A stretch of 64,000 nucleotides of DNA from Galeopsis tetrahit (Eukaryota; Streptophyta; Magnoliopsida; Lamiales; Lamiaceae), in NCBI GenBank assembly GCA_963675135.1, contig OY776122.1, positions 83,896,472 to 83,960,471 of the forward strand. The letters run 5' to 3'. Below the pieces are notes generated by a model, which was not told the DNA's origin, did not search any database, and was given only the letters and a program-made list of their open reading frames with translations. Made by a program: the position numbers and the translations under genes. Below are positions 39,197 to 50,309 of this stretch, in pieces. Position 1 is the stretch's first letter. Every line of letters starts with the position of its first letter.

Positions 39197-40610
39197 ATGA
39201 CGGGAAGCGGCAAAGTAGTGGTGGAATTGGAGGGTGCGGCTGGGTTGACCACTACTCACTCTCAGGTTTCTTACTATCCAACTCTATTCCGAAAATTTTA
39301 ATGAAAAAATTGACCTTCTGCTATAATTAAACATATATTCATCTTATTTCAAAAATGAATGATATAATATGTTTTTGTGTATATTAGGAGCAAGTTGCAG
39401 TTGCAGTTGGCGTTGAGGGTTCCAGCTCCCGCAGGCAGAAGAGGAGTTATGAATCTGCAAATAATCCTCCTCCTGTGATCAACAAGACCGGGTGCAAACG
39501 CAGCATCCTCACTCAGGTACATACATATGTAATTGGGTTTAATGAGAAGGTATGAGAAGCTAAGTAACAAACAAAGTAGTTGTTCCTGCAGGAGGAGAAA
39601 AAAGAAAAAAAGGCCCGCCGCATGTTGGCAAACAGACAGGCTGCTAAGCGGTCAAATCTACGCCAAAAGGTATTATTAATCTACTCTCATCTCCATTCTA
39701 ATTCTTCTATTCTTCAAGATTAGATTGTTAGCTGAATGAAACTTTACAACTAGCTAGGATAAAAATATACTCCATATTTGATTGACTATCATATAGTACT
39801 AGAATTTTGGCTTGGCTTAATTCGCCTCATCCATATCTAATTTTTGGTTGTTGACAATGGATCCTGTTCTTTTTCTTATTATTTGTTGTTGTTTAGGCCT
39901 TGCCTTTGGAGTTGAAACAGAAAGTGGCTGAACTTTTTCAAGAGAACAGGCGTTTGAAGAAGGTATGCTATGCCATTTTCATATATTCTTCTTCTTCTTC
40001 TTCTTCTTCATATTAATACAACAACACTCATACTATCTCTTCTGTTGTGTTCAACAGGAAATGGAGTTGACTCTCAAACTCTATAATTCTTTAAATCGCG
40101 AATCCCTGCAGGTGATGAGTCGCATCTTGGTTGATTCTTACCCATTTTGTCCAACACCTACAACATTTACCATGCTTATATAATTTCATTCATTTTCAGT
40201 TAAACAAGGCGGCAGCAGCAGCAGCAGGAGGAGGCAAAACAGAGATCCGCCGTAGCAACACTAGGACGGCCCCTCCTCCAGTGTTTTTACATAATTATCA
40301 GGCGGCTCCTTTCTTTTGGCCACCCTATCGTCCAACTTCCTTTTATCATTCTCAATTCCAGATGCCCTTTTCATCACCTCAAACACAACACTTGATGATG
40401 GGAAATACCTGGCCTGCAGCTCCCCTGCTCGTTTACCCGGTATCTTGTTTTTTTCCGTTTCTCCCTCCTCCTCCTCCTCCTCATAATAGCAGGCCTTCAT
40501 GCTCCAATTCTCCATCACATGACCATACAAACATTCAACATCAACCACCTGGTCAGATGGTTGTGTTCCGCCCAGTGAGTGAGGCCCTTGGAAAACGAGG
40601 AAGGCGTTGA
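39197..40610 (+). CDS. Atypical bZIP protein, gene A (6 exons, 268 aa)
   Basis: Exons: 39197-39265, 39388-39516, 39592-39669, 39897-39962, 40058-40111, 40200-40610. Every intron is GT/AG and phase 0. The basic region is on exon 3 (ARRMLANRQAAKRSNLRQK) and the zipper on exons 4-5. Its a/d-type positions read L, L, L, T, L at 7-residue steps, and spacing from the basic-region Asn to the first Leu is canonical. The invariant Arg/Lys of N-x7-R/K is replaced by Asn, and a Pro sits in the hinge, so DNA binding may be weak or altered. The N-terminus carries the VELEGAAGL patch shared with genes B and C. The C-terminal exon has poly-Ala and poly-Pro and lacks a known domain. It presumably acts in the nucleus. 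The start is supported by the same ATG context in gene C. Intact. Confidence 0.85.
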
Positions 40611-42377
40611 TCATAATAAAGCGCTAAACCTCTAGTTTAGTTTAGGTGTATGTGTAACTCACTAATTATCGAATCATGCATGTAGTGTGAGAATAGTATG
40701 TTACATTTTCCTTCATTACCAGCAATTATCTACGCTTTTTGTGGATATTGAATGTTGTTCTCTTTTATCCATCATTTTGAACTTATCTATCGAGATCTAC
40801 TGGAATTGAGAATCCATGCTTCTTCTTCTTCTTCTTCTTCTATGTTTCCTTACAGGAGGACTGACGTAATGCTTATGATGAAAAGTAGCGGTCTGGTTTC
40901 TGATGAAAAGTGTAAATCTTAATTTATATAATTCCGATCAAAGCAACACACGAACCCTGCTGCCTGCTTCACATTACTATCATGGAGTTTTATAAGGAAA
41001 ATCAGATACCACCGTGCTGTCTGTCATCAATACTACAATCTCTGCTGACCGGCTATGATCGAATACTACACTCTCATTTAAAACTCCCTCCAAACACGGT
41101 CGAATGAGTGACTATATAACAAGCTAGGAAGATAAAAGAGGTCCATTTTTGACAGAGAAGAATGTTTTCTTTCAATATGAACCCTGCCTGGCCTGGCCTT
41201 GAGTATATATATATATATGCCAAATCAACCCAAAATGATGATGAATATTCCACCTCCACATGATTCTCATGGAATTCAAAAAGACAAAATGATCAATTGT
41301 GACAAGATCGAGTTTGTCTCCTCAGCTCTAGCTCAAACCTGGTACTAGTAAACATTAATATGATCAAGAGTAGTAGGGATTAATTATTAGAATAAGAGCT
41401 AGTAGCATCATTCAACATCTTACAATTTGATAAATGCAGCTGCAGAGGATTAATATACAAGTTCCACTCTATATATGAGGAGGAAGAAGAGGAAGGGACC
41501 TCCTATTAACCATCATGTATCTCAAAACACAATCATTTAAGACCAAAAAATATGGTCGCTAATATTTAAAAAAAAAATTATTAGCAACGGGATTAGCGAC
41601 CTCCATTTGTCCCGATACCTGAAAGGTCGTATCGATTATAGCAACAGTCGCTATTACAGCTGATTACCGATGCTTTTCCAGTCAATAAACAGCACGTTTT
41701 TTGTAGTTTATGAGTAGTATTTTTCTTTTTTATAAAAGCAAGATTTGAACCTGCAATCAACTACTAAACACTCAAATTATTAGGCTACAACATTGAATTG
41801 AAAGAATGTTTTCTTATAAACATATACAGTATGCATGTAAGAACTTAATTAGATGTTTTCTCGATTATTGGGCGACCTAATGACTCGTTAATTTGTAGTT
41901 TAAAGTGAGAAATAACTTAAATGAATATGGAATATCACTGCATTGAAGAACGGATCAGAAAATGCACAAATCTCTTCTCACAGGTCAATCAGATTAATTG
42001 GCCTTGCAAATCATATGTTACTACATAAATACTAGCTACTCTCAAAACTTTGCTCACTCCATTTTATACATGTATGTTGGTAGATTTTCAATCTTGTAAA
42101 TAAAAGAAAAAAAATACAAGACGGAGGGAGTATGTAAGGATCAATTTGTGTTACTATTATTAAAACATGTTTAATTACCTTTCTATTATTATTTGTGAGT
42201 GTTTTATGTTTAACACATTCTACACCGTTCTTAATTTGTACAATACTGTATTAAGTTTGTCTTTTAAAATTAAAGAATATTGCTGGTGCAATATTTCACA
42301 CTTTCTTTTTTAATTAAACAATACAAAGAATATCTATAATCTCGAACGAAAACACTGTCGTCAATTTCGATCTCTAC
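40611..42377. other. 3' flank of gene A, duplicated after gene C
   Basis: No gene. The words GGTGTATGTGTAACTCACTA and TATCGAATCATG recur after gene C (62735-62780). Positions 41544-41710 (GGTCGCTAATATTT...CAGTCGCTATTACAGCTGAT...CACGTTTTTTGTAGTTTA) recur at 63210-63535. That last stretch resembles, in reverse, the ACTACAAAAAA-start with GCGAC-rich subterminal repeats of CACTA transposons, but the identification is weak. Confidence 0.55.
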
Positions 42378-42586
42378 GGGATGTTTACTTTTGGTTTTAA
42401 AAACTAGGTTTTAGATTTCAAGATCCAAAACCTGTTTTACTTCGAAATTTAAAAATCGTTTTCAAAATCCACTCAAAACCACCTTTATCAAACATATTGA
42501 TTTGACATAAAGTAATATGTATATAATATTACTCCATATTACTTCAATCATTATATTCTTTCTCAACAATAATATAATAATACTAC

Positions 42587-43203
42587 TGTTACGGAATTGT
42601 ATCCACAAAGCAACTCCTTACAAATGATAAATCAAGACAACTAGAAACGCAATGAATTGAAACGAATAAAGAACTCAAAGAAAGAACACGGGATTTACGT
42701 GGTTCGATCAAATGATCTACGTCCACGGAGGATAGAAGACTCTCTTCACTAATCACAAATGAAAGTTACAGATTACAAGTATTCACTAAGCTTGATCTCT
42801 CAAAACTCTCAAAATTCAGTAACCTACAACCTATGCACTAGATGGTGTATTTATAGATGTACAATGCATTGGATAACCGCCACTAACCAACTAACTAACT
42901 AACAGAAAAACCAGAATTAACTGACTCTGAAAATCTAGACTTCAGCGGAGTTGTCTCAGCAGACTTGTCTAAGCAGACTTGTCTCAGCAGACTTGGCTAA
43001 GCAGACTTGTCTTCAGCAGACTTGTCTTCAGCAGACTTGTCCAAACTCAATAACTTTAGATTAGTTGACTCCTAACAAGACCACTAAACCTTATCAGTTG
43101 AATTACTCCTTAACTCAACTTTGCTGAACTCCAAGATCAGAACAATAGCAACTCTTCTGATAGATAGAATTAGATGACATCCAATATTGCATTAATCCTA
43201 ACA
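42587..43203 (-). repeat. Copia 3' LTR (left in window)
   Basis: It carries a GCAGACTTGTCT(C/A/T)A minisatellite of about seven units at 42945-43042 and a TATAAATACACC word on the minus strand (complement of about 42847-42858) as a likely core promoter. Confidence 0.95.
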
Positions 43204-43270
43204 ATTCTCCACCTTAATGCAAGATTGCCTTCTTCCCAGCCCTCCTCAAGGCTGTTTGTCCATTTTCTTC

Positions 43271-46200
43271 TTAATGAACATCCCAGGTGCTAAGGTTTAC
43301 CAACTCCATGCAATGATTGAACTTATTGCTTGGTAATGCCTTAGTCAACATATCAGCTGCATTCTCTTCTGAAGCTACCTTCTGAACTTCAACAATGCTC
43401 TTCTCCAAGATGTCTCTAACAAAGTGTAACTTCACATCAATGTGCTTTGACCTCTCATGAAACACTTGATGTTTTGCTAGATGAATTGTACTCTGATTAT
43501 CACACAGCACAGGAACACTTTTCTGAAATATGCCAAAATCTCTCAGAATGCCCTTCAACCACATTGCTTCCTTCACAGCTTCTGTTAAGGCTATGTACTC
43601 AGCTTCTGTTGTGGATAAGGTCACCATAGATTGTAAAGCTGCTCTCCAGGTGATAGCAGTGCCATACAATGTAAACACATAACCAGATAAAGACTTCCTT
43701 GTATCTATGTTTCCAGCAAAATCAGAATCCACAAATCCAATCAAAGGTCTCTTGGTATCAGCTGATTTTTCAAACAATAATCCTAAGTCTTCTGAACCAT
43801 TCAGATATCTTAGAATCCACTTTAAAGCTTCCCAATGTAGCTTTCCTGGATTTCCCATGAACCTACTCACCATACTAACAGCATAGGCAAGATCTGGTCT
43901 GCTACAAACCATAGCATACATGAGACTTCCTACTCCATTTGCATAAGGAACAGTAAGCATCTGCTTCTTCTCTTCAGCTGTTTGAGGAGATTGCTTGGCT
44001 GACAACTTAAATTGCTGGCCAAATGAGGTACTAACAGGTCTGGACTGGTGCATAATGAATCTTCTCAACACCTTCTGGATGTAACCTTTCTGGGACAAGA
44101 ACAGCTTCCCTGCTTTCCTGTTTCTGAGAATATCCATGCCTAATATTCTCTTGGCTTCACCCAAATCCTTCATCTCGAACTTGCTACTCAGCTGCTGCTT
44201 CAGCTGGGTAATCTTTCTCATACTCTTGCTAGCTATTAACATATCATCTACATAGATCAGTAGATAGGTGCTCTCTAGATAATCTTGTTTACCAATATAT
44301 ACACATCCATCATATTTGCTTCTTAAGAAACCAATAGAAAGCATGAATGTATCAAACTTTCTATACCATTGTCTAGGACTCTGCTTGAGCCCATACAATG
44401 ATTTCTTAAGCAAGCATACCTTACTTTGAGTTTCAGGCATGATAAACCCTTCTGGTTGATGCATATATATTGTTTCAGCTAGTTCTCCATGTAGGAATGC
44501 AGTTTTGACATCTAGCTGATGTAACTCAAGATCATCTTGAGCAACCTTAGACAAAAGTAATCTTATTGAACAATGTTTAACAACAGGAGAGAATACCTCA
44601 TTGAAGTCTATGCCTTCTCTTTGTGTGAATCCTCTTGCCACCAACCTAGCCTTGAATCTGATCTGATCTCTAGCACCACCAAATCCAACTTCAAGCTTCT
44701 TCTTGAACAGCCATCTACAGCTAACCAACTTCTGGTTGTCTGGCTTCTCCACAAGGATCCAGGTCTCATTCTTCTCTAAGGATTGCAACTCTTCTGACAT
44801 GGCTGCTATCCACTGCTCTCTTTCAGGACTGGTGATAGCTTCCTTATAGTTTATTGGCTCATAATGCTCCACCTCTTCTGCTGTGATTAGAGCATATGAC
44901 ACAAGATCAGCCTGACCAAACCTAGATGGGGGGTGAATCTGCCTCCTGAGCCTATCTCTTGCAAGGCTGTAATTTCTCAGATCAGCAGGGTTGTCCTCCA
45001 TGGCCTCATCTTCTGAATGATCTTCTGGATCATCTTCTGGGACCTGTTCTGGAACAACCTCATCAGGGGTGTTGTCTCCTGTATCAGCAAAGTTGTCCAC
45101 CTCCTCTGGGGTCAACTCTCCTGATGTGGGAAACTCCACCTCAGCTGAGAAACTCTCTTCTGACTCATTTACAATTCTTCCATCTAGGTCATGGGAGTTT
45201 CCATTATGAGGATATCCCATTACCTTCTCATTAAAATCAACATCTCTGCTGATTATCACTTTCTTATGACCAGGTTCAAGGCACCACAGTCTATAGCCCT
45301 TGACACCTATTGGATAGCCAATGAATATACATTTCAAAGCCCTAGGCTCAAGCTTATCCTGTCTAATATGTGCATAAGCCTGACATCCAAACACTTTAAG
45401 TTTTGAATAATCAGACAACTTGCCATACCAGATCTCATCTGGGGTTTTACCTTCTAAAGCATATGAGGGAGTTTTGTTTATCAAGTAACATGCAGTACAT
45501 ACAGCTTCTCCCCAAAAGCTTTTAGGTAATTTAGCATCAGCTAACATGCATCTGACCCGTTCTAGAATAGTTCTATTCATTCTCTCTGCTAATCCATTTT
45601 GCTGTGGATTAAGAGGGACAGTTCTATGTCTAGTAATGCCCTTCTCTTTACAAAATTCATTGAATTCAGCTGATAGATACTCAAGGCCATTATCTGTCCT
45701 CAAATGTTTTAAGGACTTTCCTTTCTTGTTCTCTATCTCAAGTAGCCATTCTTTGAATTTTGTAAAGGCCTCACTCTTCTGTTTGAGAATGAACACCCAA
45801 ACTTTTCTAGAATAGTCATCTATAATTGACATGAAATACTTACCTCCACCAATGGTTTCAGTTCTTGATGGCCCCCAGACATCTGAATGAACATAATCCA
45901 GCAGCTCCTTGGTAGTGTGCTCACCCTTCTGGAATGACTTCTTCTTGGCCTTGCCAAGAATGCACTGCTCACAGAACTCCAGGCTTTTGAATGTCTTCTG
46001 GTGGAATGCCCCCTTCTTGGATAACTCCATCAGACCTTTCTCACCCACATGTGCCAGCCTCTTATGCCAAAGCATAGCATCTTCAGAACTCATGGTAACA
46101 TCAGCAGCACCTGTGATTGTCTCACCAATTAAAGAATATAGACCATTAGACTTCTTCCCTTGCATCACTATTCTATCAGCTTTGGTGACAAACAAACATC

Positions 46201-47314
46201 CTTTTTCAGTCTTGAATTCATAACCCAAAGCATTTAGTGTGCCAAGAGATATAAGGTTTCTCTTCAAATCTGGAACAAATCTGACATTGGTCAGGATCAC
46301 ATGTTTATCATTAAACATCTTCACCCTCACAGTGCCAATACCCCTCACATTGCAGCTTTCATCATTACCCAACAGAACTGATCCACCATCCATCATTTCC
46401 AGGTTTTGAAACCAAGATTTGGTGGGACACATATGGAATGAACATCCATAATCCAACACCCATTCATTAACAAGTTTGCTATCTGTTATGCTCATGACTT
46501 CTGCACTATCATATCCTTTTGCCTCTGCTACATCAGCTTTGGCAGGATCAGTAGACTTCTTATGCTCAGGACAGTCTTTAATGAAATGTCCTTCTTTATG
46601 GCATTTGTAGCAAGCTCTGCTCTTGGCTACAAACCCATTCTTCTTTTGATTTGGCTTGGCATGAAACTTCTTGCCTTGCCCTCCTTTCTTGTCATTCTTG
46701 AGTTTGATATTAAGACCCTGAGCTTGGTTCTTGGTCTTCTTGGTTGAGTTTGCGACATGTAAACTCTTAGTTTTCAGAATGGACAAGACTTCTTTGAATT
46801 TTGCCTTACCCTCCTTGGTAATCAGCAAAGCATCCTTGAAGCTATCATATGAAGGTGGTAAGGACTCCAATAGCAGAAAAGACTTCTTGTGATCATCTAA
46901 GGTGACTCCAACATTTTCAAGATCATCAACAGCTTGCATGAACTCTATTAACTGCTCATCAAGGGTCTTATCATCTGTCATCTTGAAATTGTTGAGCTTC
47001 CTCTCCATAAACATCTGGTTTGACAAAGATTGTGTCAAATACAGATCATCAAGGGTCTCAAATACAGCAGCAACATCCTTCTCCTTCATAACTTCCCTGA
47101 ACACATTGTCTCCCAAACTCAGAACAACAATGTTGTAAGCTTTTTCCATAAGCTCTTCTTTCTTGGCATGGTCTGCATCGGATGCAGCAGGGTCAAGAGG
47201 AGTAAGGGCCTCTTTCAGCCCATGGTGTGACAGCAGAGCCTTCATCTTGGCTTTCCATAAGCCAAAATCTGTCTTACCATTGAATTTCTCTATCTCCAAC
47301 TTCACAGAGCCCAT
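43271..47314 (-). CDS. Copia gag-pol polyprotein (1347 aa)
   Basis: A single uninterrupted frame carries the copia order gag, protease, integrase, reverse transcriptase, RNase H. Landmarks: gag zinc knuckle CX2CX4HX4C (C235, C238, H243, C248); protease at D288; integrase zinc region (HKRLAHVG...CEQC) and catalytic D478, D541, E577 (D,D-35-E); RT catalytic YVDD at 1021-1024; RNase H DSD start near 1196. Integrase before RT defines Ty1/copia, and the sequence resembles the TNT1/Tork type. The protease motif, normally D-S/T-G, reads D-Y-G here (codon TAT), so this copy may not process its own polyprotein although everything else looks intact. The start MGSVKLEIEKFNG is typical. Confidence 0.96.
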   Translation of the reverse strand: MGSVKLEIEKFNGKTDFGLWKAKMKALLSHHGLKEALTPLDPAASDADHAKKEELMEKAYNIVVLSLGDNVFREVMKEKDVAAVFETLDDLYLTQSLSNQMFMERKLNNFKMTDDKTLDEQLIEFMQAVDDLENVGVTLDDHKKSFLLLESLPPSYDSFKDALLITKEGKAKFKEVLSILKTKSLHVANSTKKTKNQAQGLNIKLKNDKKGGQGKKFHAKPNQKKNGFVAKSRACYKCHKEGHFIKDCPEHKKSTDPAKADVAEAKGYDSAEVMSITDSKLVNEWVLDYGCSFHMCPTKSWFQNLEMMDGGSVLLGNDESCNVRGIGTVRVKMFNDKHVILTNVRFVPDLKRNLISLGTLNALGYEFKTEKGCLFVTKADRIVMQGKKSNGLYSLIGETITGAADVTMSSEDAMLWHKRLAHVGEKGLMELSKKGAFHQKTFKSLEFCEQCILGKAKKKSFQKGEHTTKELLDYVHSDVWGPSRTETIGGGKYFMSIIDDYSRKVWVFILKQKSEAFTKFKEWLLEIENKKGKSLKHLRTDNGLEYLSAEFNEFCKEKGITRHRTVPLNPQQNGLAERMNRTILERVRCMLADAKLPKSFWGEAVCTACYLINKTPSYALEGKTPDEIWYGKLSDYSKLKVFGCQAYAHIRQDKLEPRALKCIFIGYPIGVKGYRLWCLEPGHKKVIISRDVDFNEKVMGYPHNGNSHDLDGRIVNESEESFSAEVEFPTSGELTPEEVDNFADTGDNTPDEVVPEQVPEDDPEDHSEDEAMEDNPADLRNYSLARDRLRRQIHPPSRFGQADLVSYALITAEEVEHYEPINYKEAITSPEREQWIAAMSEELQSLEKNETWILVEKPDNQKLVSCRWLFKKKLEVGFGGARDQIRFKARLVARGFTQREGIDFNEVFSPVVKHCSIRLLLSKVAQDDLELHQLDVKTAFLHGELAETIYMHQPEGFIMPETQSKVCLLKKSLYGLKQSPRQWYRKFDTFMLSIGFLRSKYDGCVYIGKQDYLESTYLLIYVDDMLIASKSMRKITQLKQQLSSKFEMKDLGEAKRILGMDILRNRKAGKLFLSQKGYIQKVLRRFIMHQSRPVSTSFGQQFKLSAKQSPQTAEEKKQMLTVPYANGVGSLMYAMVCSRPDLAYAVSMVSRFMGNPGKLHWEALKWILRYLNGSEDLGLLFEKSADTKRPLIGFVDSDFAGNIDTRKSLSGYVFTLYGTAITWRAALQSMVTLSTTEAEYIALTEAVKEAMWLKGILRDFGIFQKSVPVLCDNQSTIHLAKHQVFHERSKHIDVKLHFVRDILEKSIVEVQKVASEENAADMLTKALPSNKFNHCMELVNLSTWDVH

Positions 47315-47360
47315 TTCTGATTCTTGACTTTATCTTCGACTTCCCACAGACGACGCCAAT

Positions 47361-47949
47361 TGTTACGGAATTGTATCCACAAAGCAACTCCTTACAAATG
47401 ATAAATCAAGACAACTAGAAACGCAATGAATTGAAACGAATAAAGAACTCAAAGAAAGAACACGGGATTTACGTGGTTCGATCAAATGATCTACGTCCAC
47501 GGAGGATAGAAGACTCTCTTCACTAATCACAAATGAAAGTTACAGATTACAAGTATTCACTAAGCTTGATTTCTCAAAACTCTCAAAATTCAGTAACCTA
47601 CAACCTATGCACTAGATGGTGTATTTATAGATGTACAATGCATTGGATAACCGCCACTAACCAACTAACTAACTAACAGAAAAATCAGAATTAACTGACT
47701 CTGAAAATCTAGACTTCAGTGGAGTTGTCTCAGCAGACTTGGCTAAGCAGACTTGTCTTCAGCAGACTTGTCTTCAGCAGACTTGTCCAAACTCAATAAC
47801 TTCAGATTAGTTGACTCCTAACAAGACCACTAAACCTTATCAGTTGAATTACTCCTTAACTCAACTTTGCTGAACTCCAAGATCAGAACAATAGCAACTC
47901 TTCTGATAGATAGAATTAGATGACATCCAATATTGCATTAATCCTAACA
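47361..47949 (-). repeat. Copia 5' LTR (right in window)
   Basis: Same ends as the left LTR. The minisatellite has about five units against seven, which accounts for the 28-bp length difference. Confidence 0.95.
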
Positions 47950-48184
47950 ACTACAATAATATAATATGGAGTAATACATTTAATCATTACTCCATAATCT
48001 AACCAAACAATAATATAATAATACAAACTCATTCAATCTTACAACTTGATTTGACATAAAATTAAATCCTTCACTATTTCAAAACCCAAAAGAAACACTC
48101 ATATTACTATTCATCTGGAATTTCAAAAACCAAAATTTCAAAAATTCGATTTTTAAAACCATCCAAATCCCAAAGTAAACACCC

Positions 48185-48842
48185 TACACGGGAATGTTCC
48201 ACCCATCATCACATCACATCACATACATGTACTTCGTTTAAAAAACAAAAAAATACATGCACTTCAAAATTGACGGTGATGCGATGATTTCAGCCCCTTT
48301 TATTTATGTCGGTCATACATAATTAAGTTTATGATAGGGTAAAATAAACTATACTTGTATTTTGGGTAGGTTTATATTCAAAATTTCAAATAATTAATTA
48401 AATAGTATAAATATTGTTCTTTTGGCGATTTAAAAAAATATATAAGAAACTTAAAATTAATAGTACAATTTTATCTTTATTCAAAATTTATTTTTCCAAT
48501 CTTCTCTCAATTTAATTATATTACCATTTTCATTACTCCCTCATCCTAGTATTATATATTATTTCAACATTAAAAAAAAAACATATATCCTAGCATTCTA
48601 TGGTAACTCATCATTCAATTTATATCTTCGTGAATTATGGAACAATGATATATATATTTTATATATACATTTCGATTCTACTCTCTATTATTTTCAGTCT
48701 CATTTATGTTGTTACACTATCATATCATAATTAAGGACATGAAATTAAATAACGATTACAAAATATATAAACAGAAAGGTTTAAAACAATTAGTTGTCCA
48801 TACATTTATAACAACCCGAACTTGTATCCATATATACATATA
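48185..48842. other. AT-rich intergenic
   Basis: No gene. An isolated ACTCCCTCATCC word at about 48535 may be one end of a MITE, but its partner was not found. Confidence 0.45.
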
Positions 48843-50224
48843 GCCAAAGTCTTGTATGTACTCAAGTACACCATGTACTTGAGTAGACTTTTACTAGTCA
48901 AATGTTGACCGTTGACCACTGTTGACCGGTCAACGGTCAAACTTTGACTTCTTTTTTTTTTTCGATTTTTTTTTTCAATTTTTTTTTTTCGATTTTTTTT
49001 TTCAATTTTTTTTTTCGATTTTTTTTTCGATTTTTTTTTTTTTGAAAAAGTGTATGTTATTATGACTAAAAAGTGTATCTTTGTTTTTTTAATGAAAAGT
49101 GTATGTTATTATATTGAAAAGTGCAACATTATTTTTAATGAAAAGTGTATGTTATTATAACTGAAAAGTTTATGATATTATAATTGAAAAGTGTAAGTTA
49201 TATATTAATGAAAAGTGTATGTTATTATAACTGCAAAGTGTATGATCTATTAATGAAAAGTGTATGATTATTTAATGAAAATTGTCTGTTATTATAACTG
49301 CAAAGTGTATGATCTATTTAATGAAAAGTGTATGTTATTATAACTAAAAAGTGTATGTTATATTAATGAAAAGTGTAAGTTATATATTAATGAAAAGTGT
49401 ATAATATTATAACTGAAAAGTGTATGCTAATGATACACCTTTTATTTATTTATATTTGCACTTTCATAATTTAGAAAAACTGGTGCTAAATTTTTTTAAA
49501 AAAATTTATTATTAATTTTACACGTTTTATTGTTATTATAACTGCAAAGTGTATGATCTATTTAATGAAAAGTGTATGTTATATTAATGAAAAGTGTAAG
49601 TTATATATTAATGAAAAGTGTATGGTATTATAATTGAAAAGTGTATGATATTATAACTGAAAAGTGTATGCTAATGATACACCTTTTGTTTATTTGTATT
49701 TGCACTTTCATAATCTAGAAAAACTGGTGGTAATTTTTTTTAAAAAAATTATTATTAATTTTACACGTTTTATTATTTTTTTACTTGCACTTTTTATTAA
49801 TTATATTATTAGTAAGTGCAATTAATGATATTACTAGTACTTGGACTTTTTTTATAATATATAAAAAAATCTGTTGGTAAATTTTTTTTTAAAAATTATT
49901 ATTAATTTTATAAATTTTATTATTTATTAATTGCACTTTTAAAATTATTATTAATTTATTATTAGTAAGTGCAATTAATGATATTACTAGTACTTGCACT
50001 TTTTTTATAATATTTTACAAAATCTGTTGCTAAAATAAAATGTTGAAAATTGTGTTAAAGGTGGGAATCAAACCTGGGACATGGTGCAATGGCAATCCAA
50101 AGACAACCACTAAGCTACAATAGGTTTAGTTAAATATTTTATTATTTATCCTATATATAATATATATTTTCTATATAGCTGGACTCAAGTACACCGTGTG
50201 CTTGAGTACACAGCAGCCCTACCC
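48843..50224. mobile_element. MULE-like element E6 with AAAAGTGTA interior
   Basis: The left end GCCAAAGTCTTGTATGTACT is related to the reverse complement of the right end (GGGTAGGGCTGCTGTGTACT). Both then carry a self-complementary ACTCAAGTAC...GTACTTGAGT hairpin word. The 9-bp TSD ATACATATA lies at 48834-48842 and 50225-50233. The interior begins with TTTTTTTCGATTTTTTTTTC tracts, then many TGAAAAGTGTATGTTATTAT words (49045-49680), then AT-rich DNA. No coding capacity. Confidence 0.72.
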
Positions 50225-50309
50225 ATACATATAATATATACACACTACTTGCTCATAAGAAAAAATATATAGTTCTAAGTTTTAACAAACACTCTTATAT
50301 AGTACTCCC

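Larger units (their letters stand above)
42587..47949 (-). mobile_element. Ty1/copia retrotransposon, two LTRs, 5-bp TSD
   Basis: LTRs at 42587-43203 (617 bp) and 47361-47949 (589 bp) both run TGTTACGG...CCTAACA and are flanked by ACTAC (42582-42586 and 47950-47954). The internal region encodes one gag-pol frame on the minus strand. Next to the 5' (right) LTR is the likely primer-binding site ATTGGCGTCGTCTGTGGG (complement of 47343-47360), with no tRNA assigned. Next to the 3' (left) LTR is a polypurine tract, TAAGGTGGAGAAT (complement of 43204-43216). The LTRs differ by a 28-bp indel in a 14-bp minisatellite and by about four substitutions that I could see, so the insertion is young. Confidence 0.96.
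42378..48184. mobile_element. MITE interrupted by the copia element
   Basis: The left end GGGATGTTTACTTTTGGTTT is matched in reverse complement at the right end (48160-48184: GGGTGTTTACTTTGGGATTT). GGTTTTAAAAA / TTTTTAAAACC and ATTTGACATAAA words add further symmetry, and TAC flanks both sides. The copia insertion plus its duplicated ACTAC (42587-47954) splits it. Superfamily not assigned. Confidence 0.65.

Noticed and set aside
39349..39570. Minus-strand frames over bZIP gene A (also 40261-40614)
   Set aside because: Shadows of exons 2 and 6 on +. The + model has consistent splice sites and paralogues.
44959..45234. + strand frames inside the copia element
   Set aside because: Antisense shadows of the gag-pol frame.
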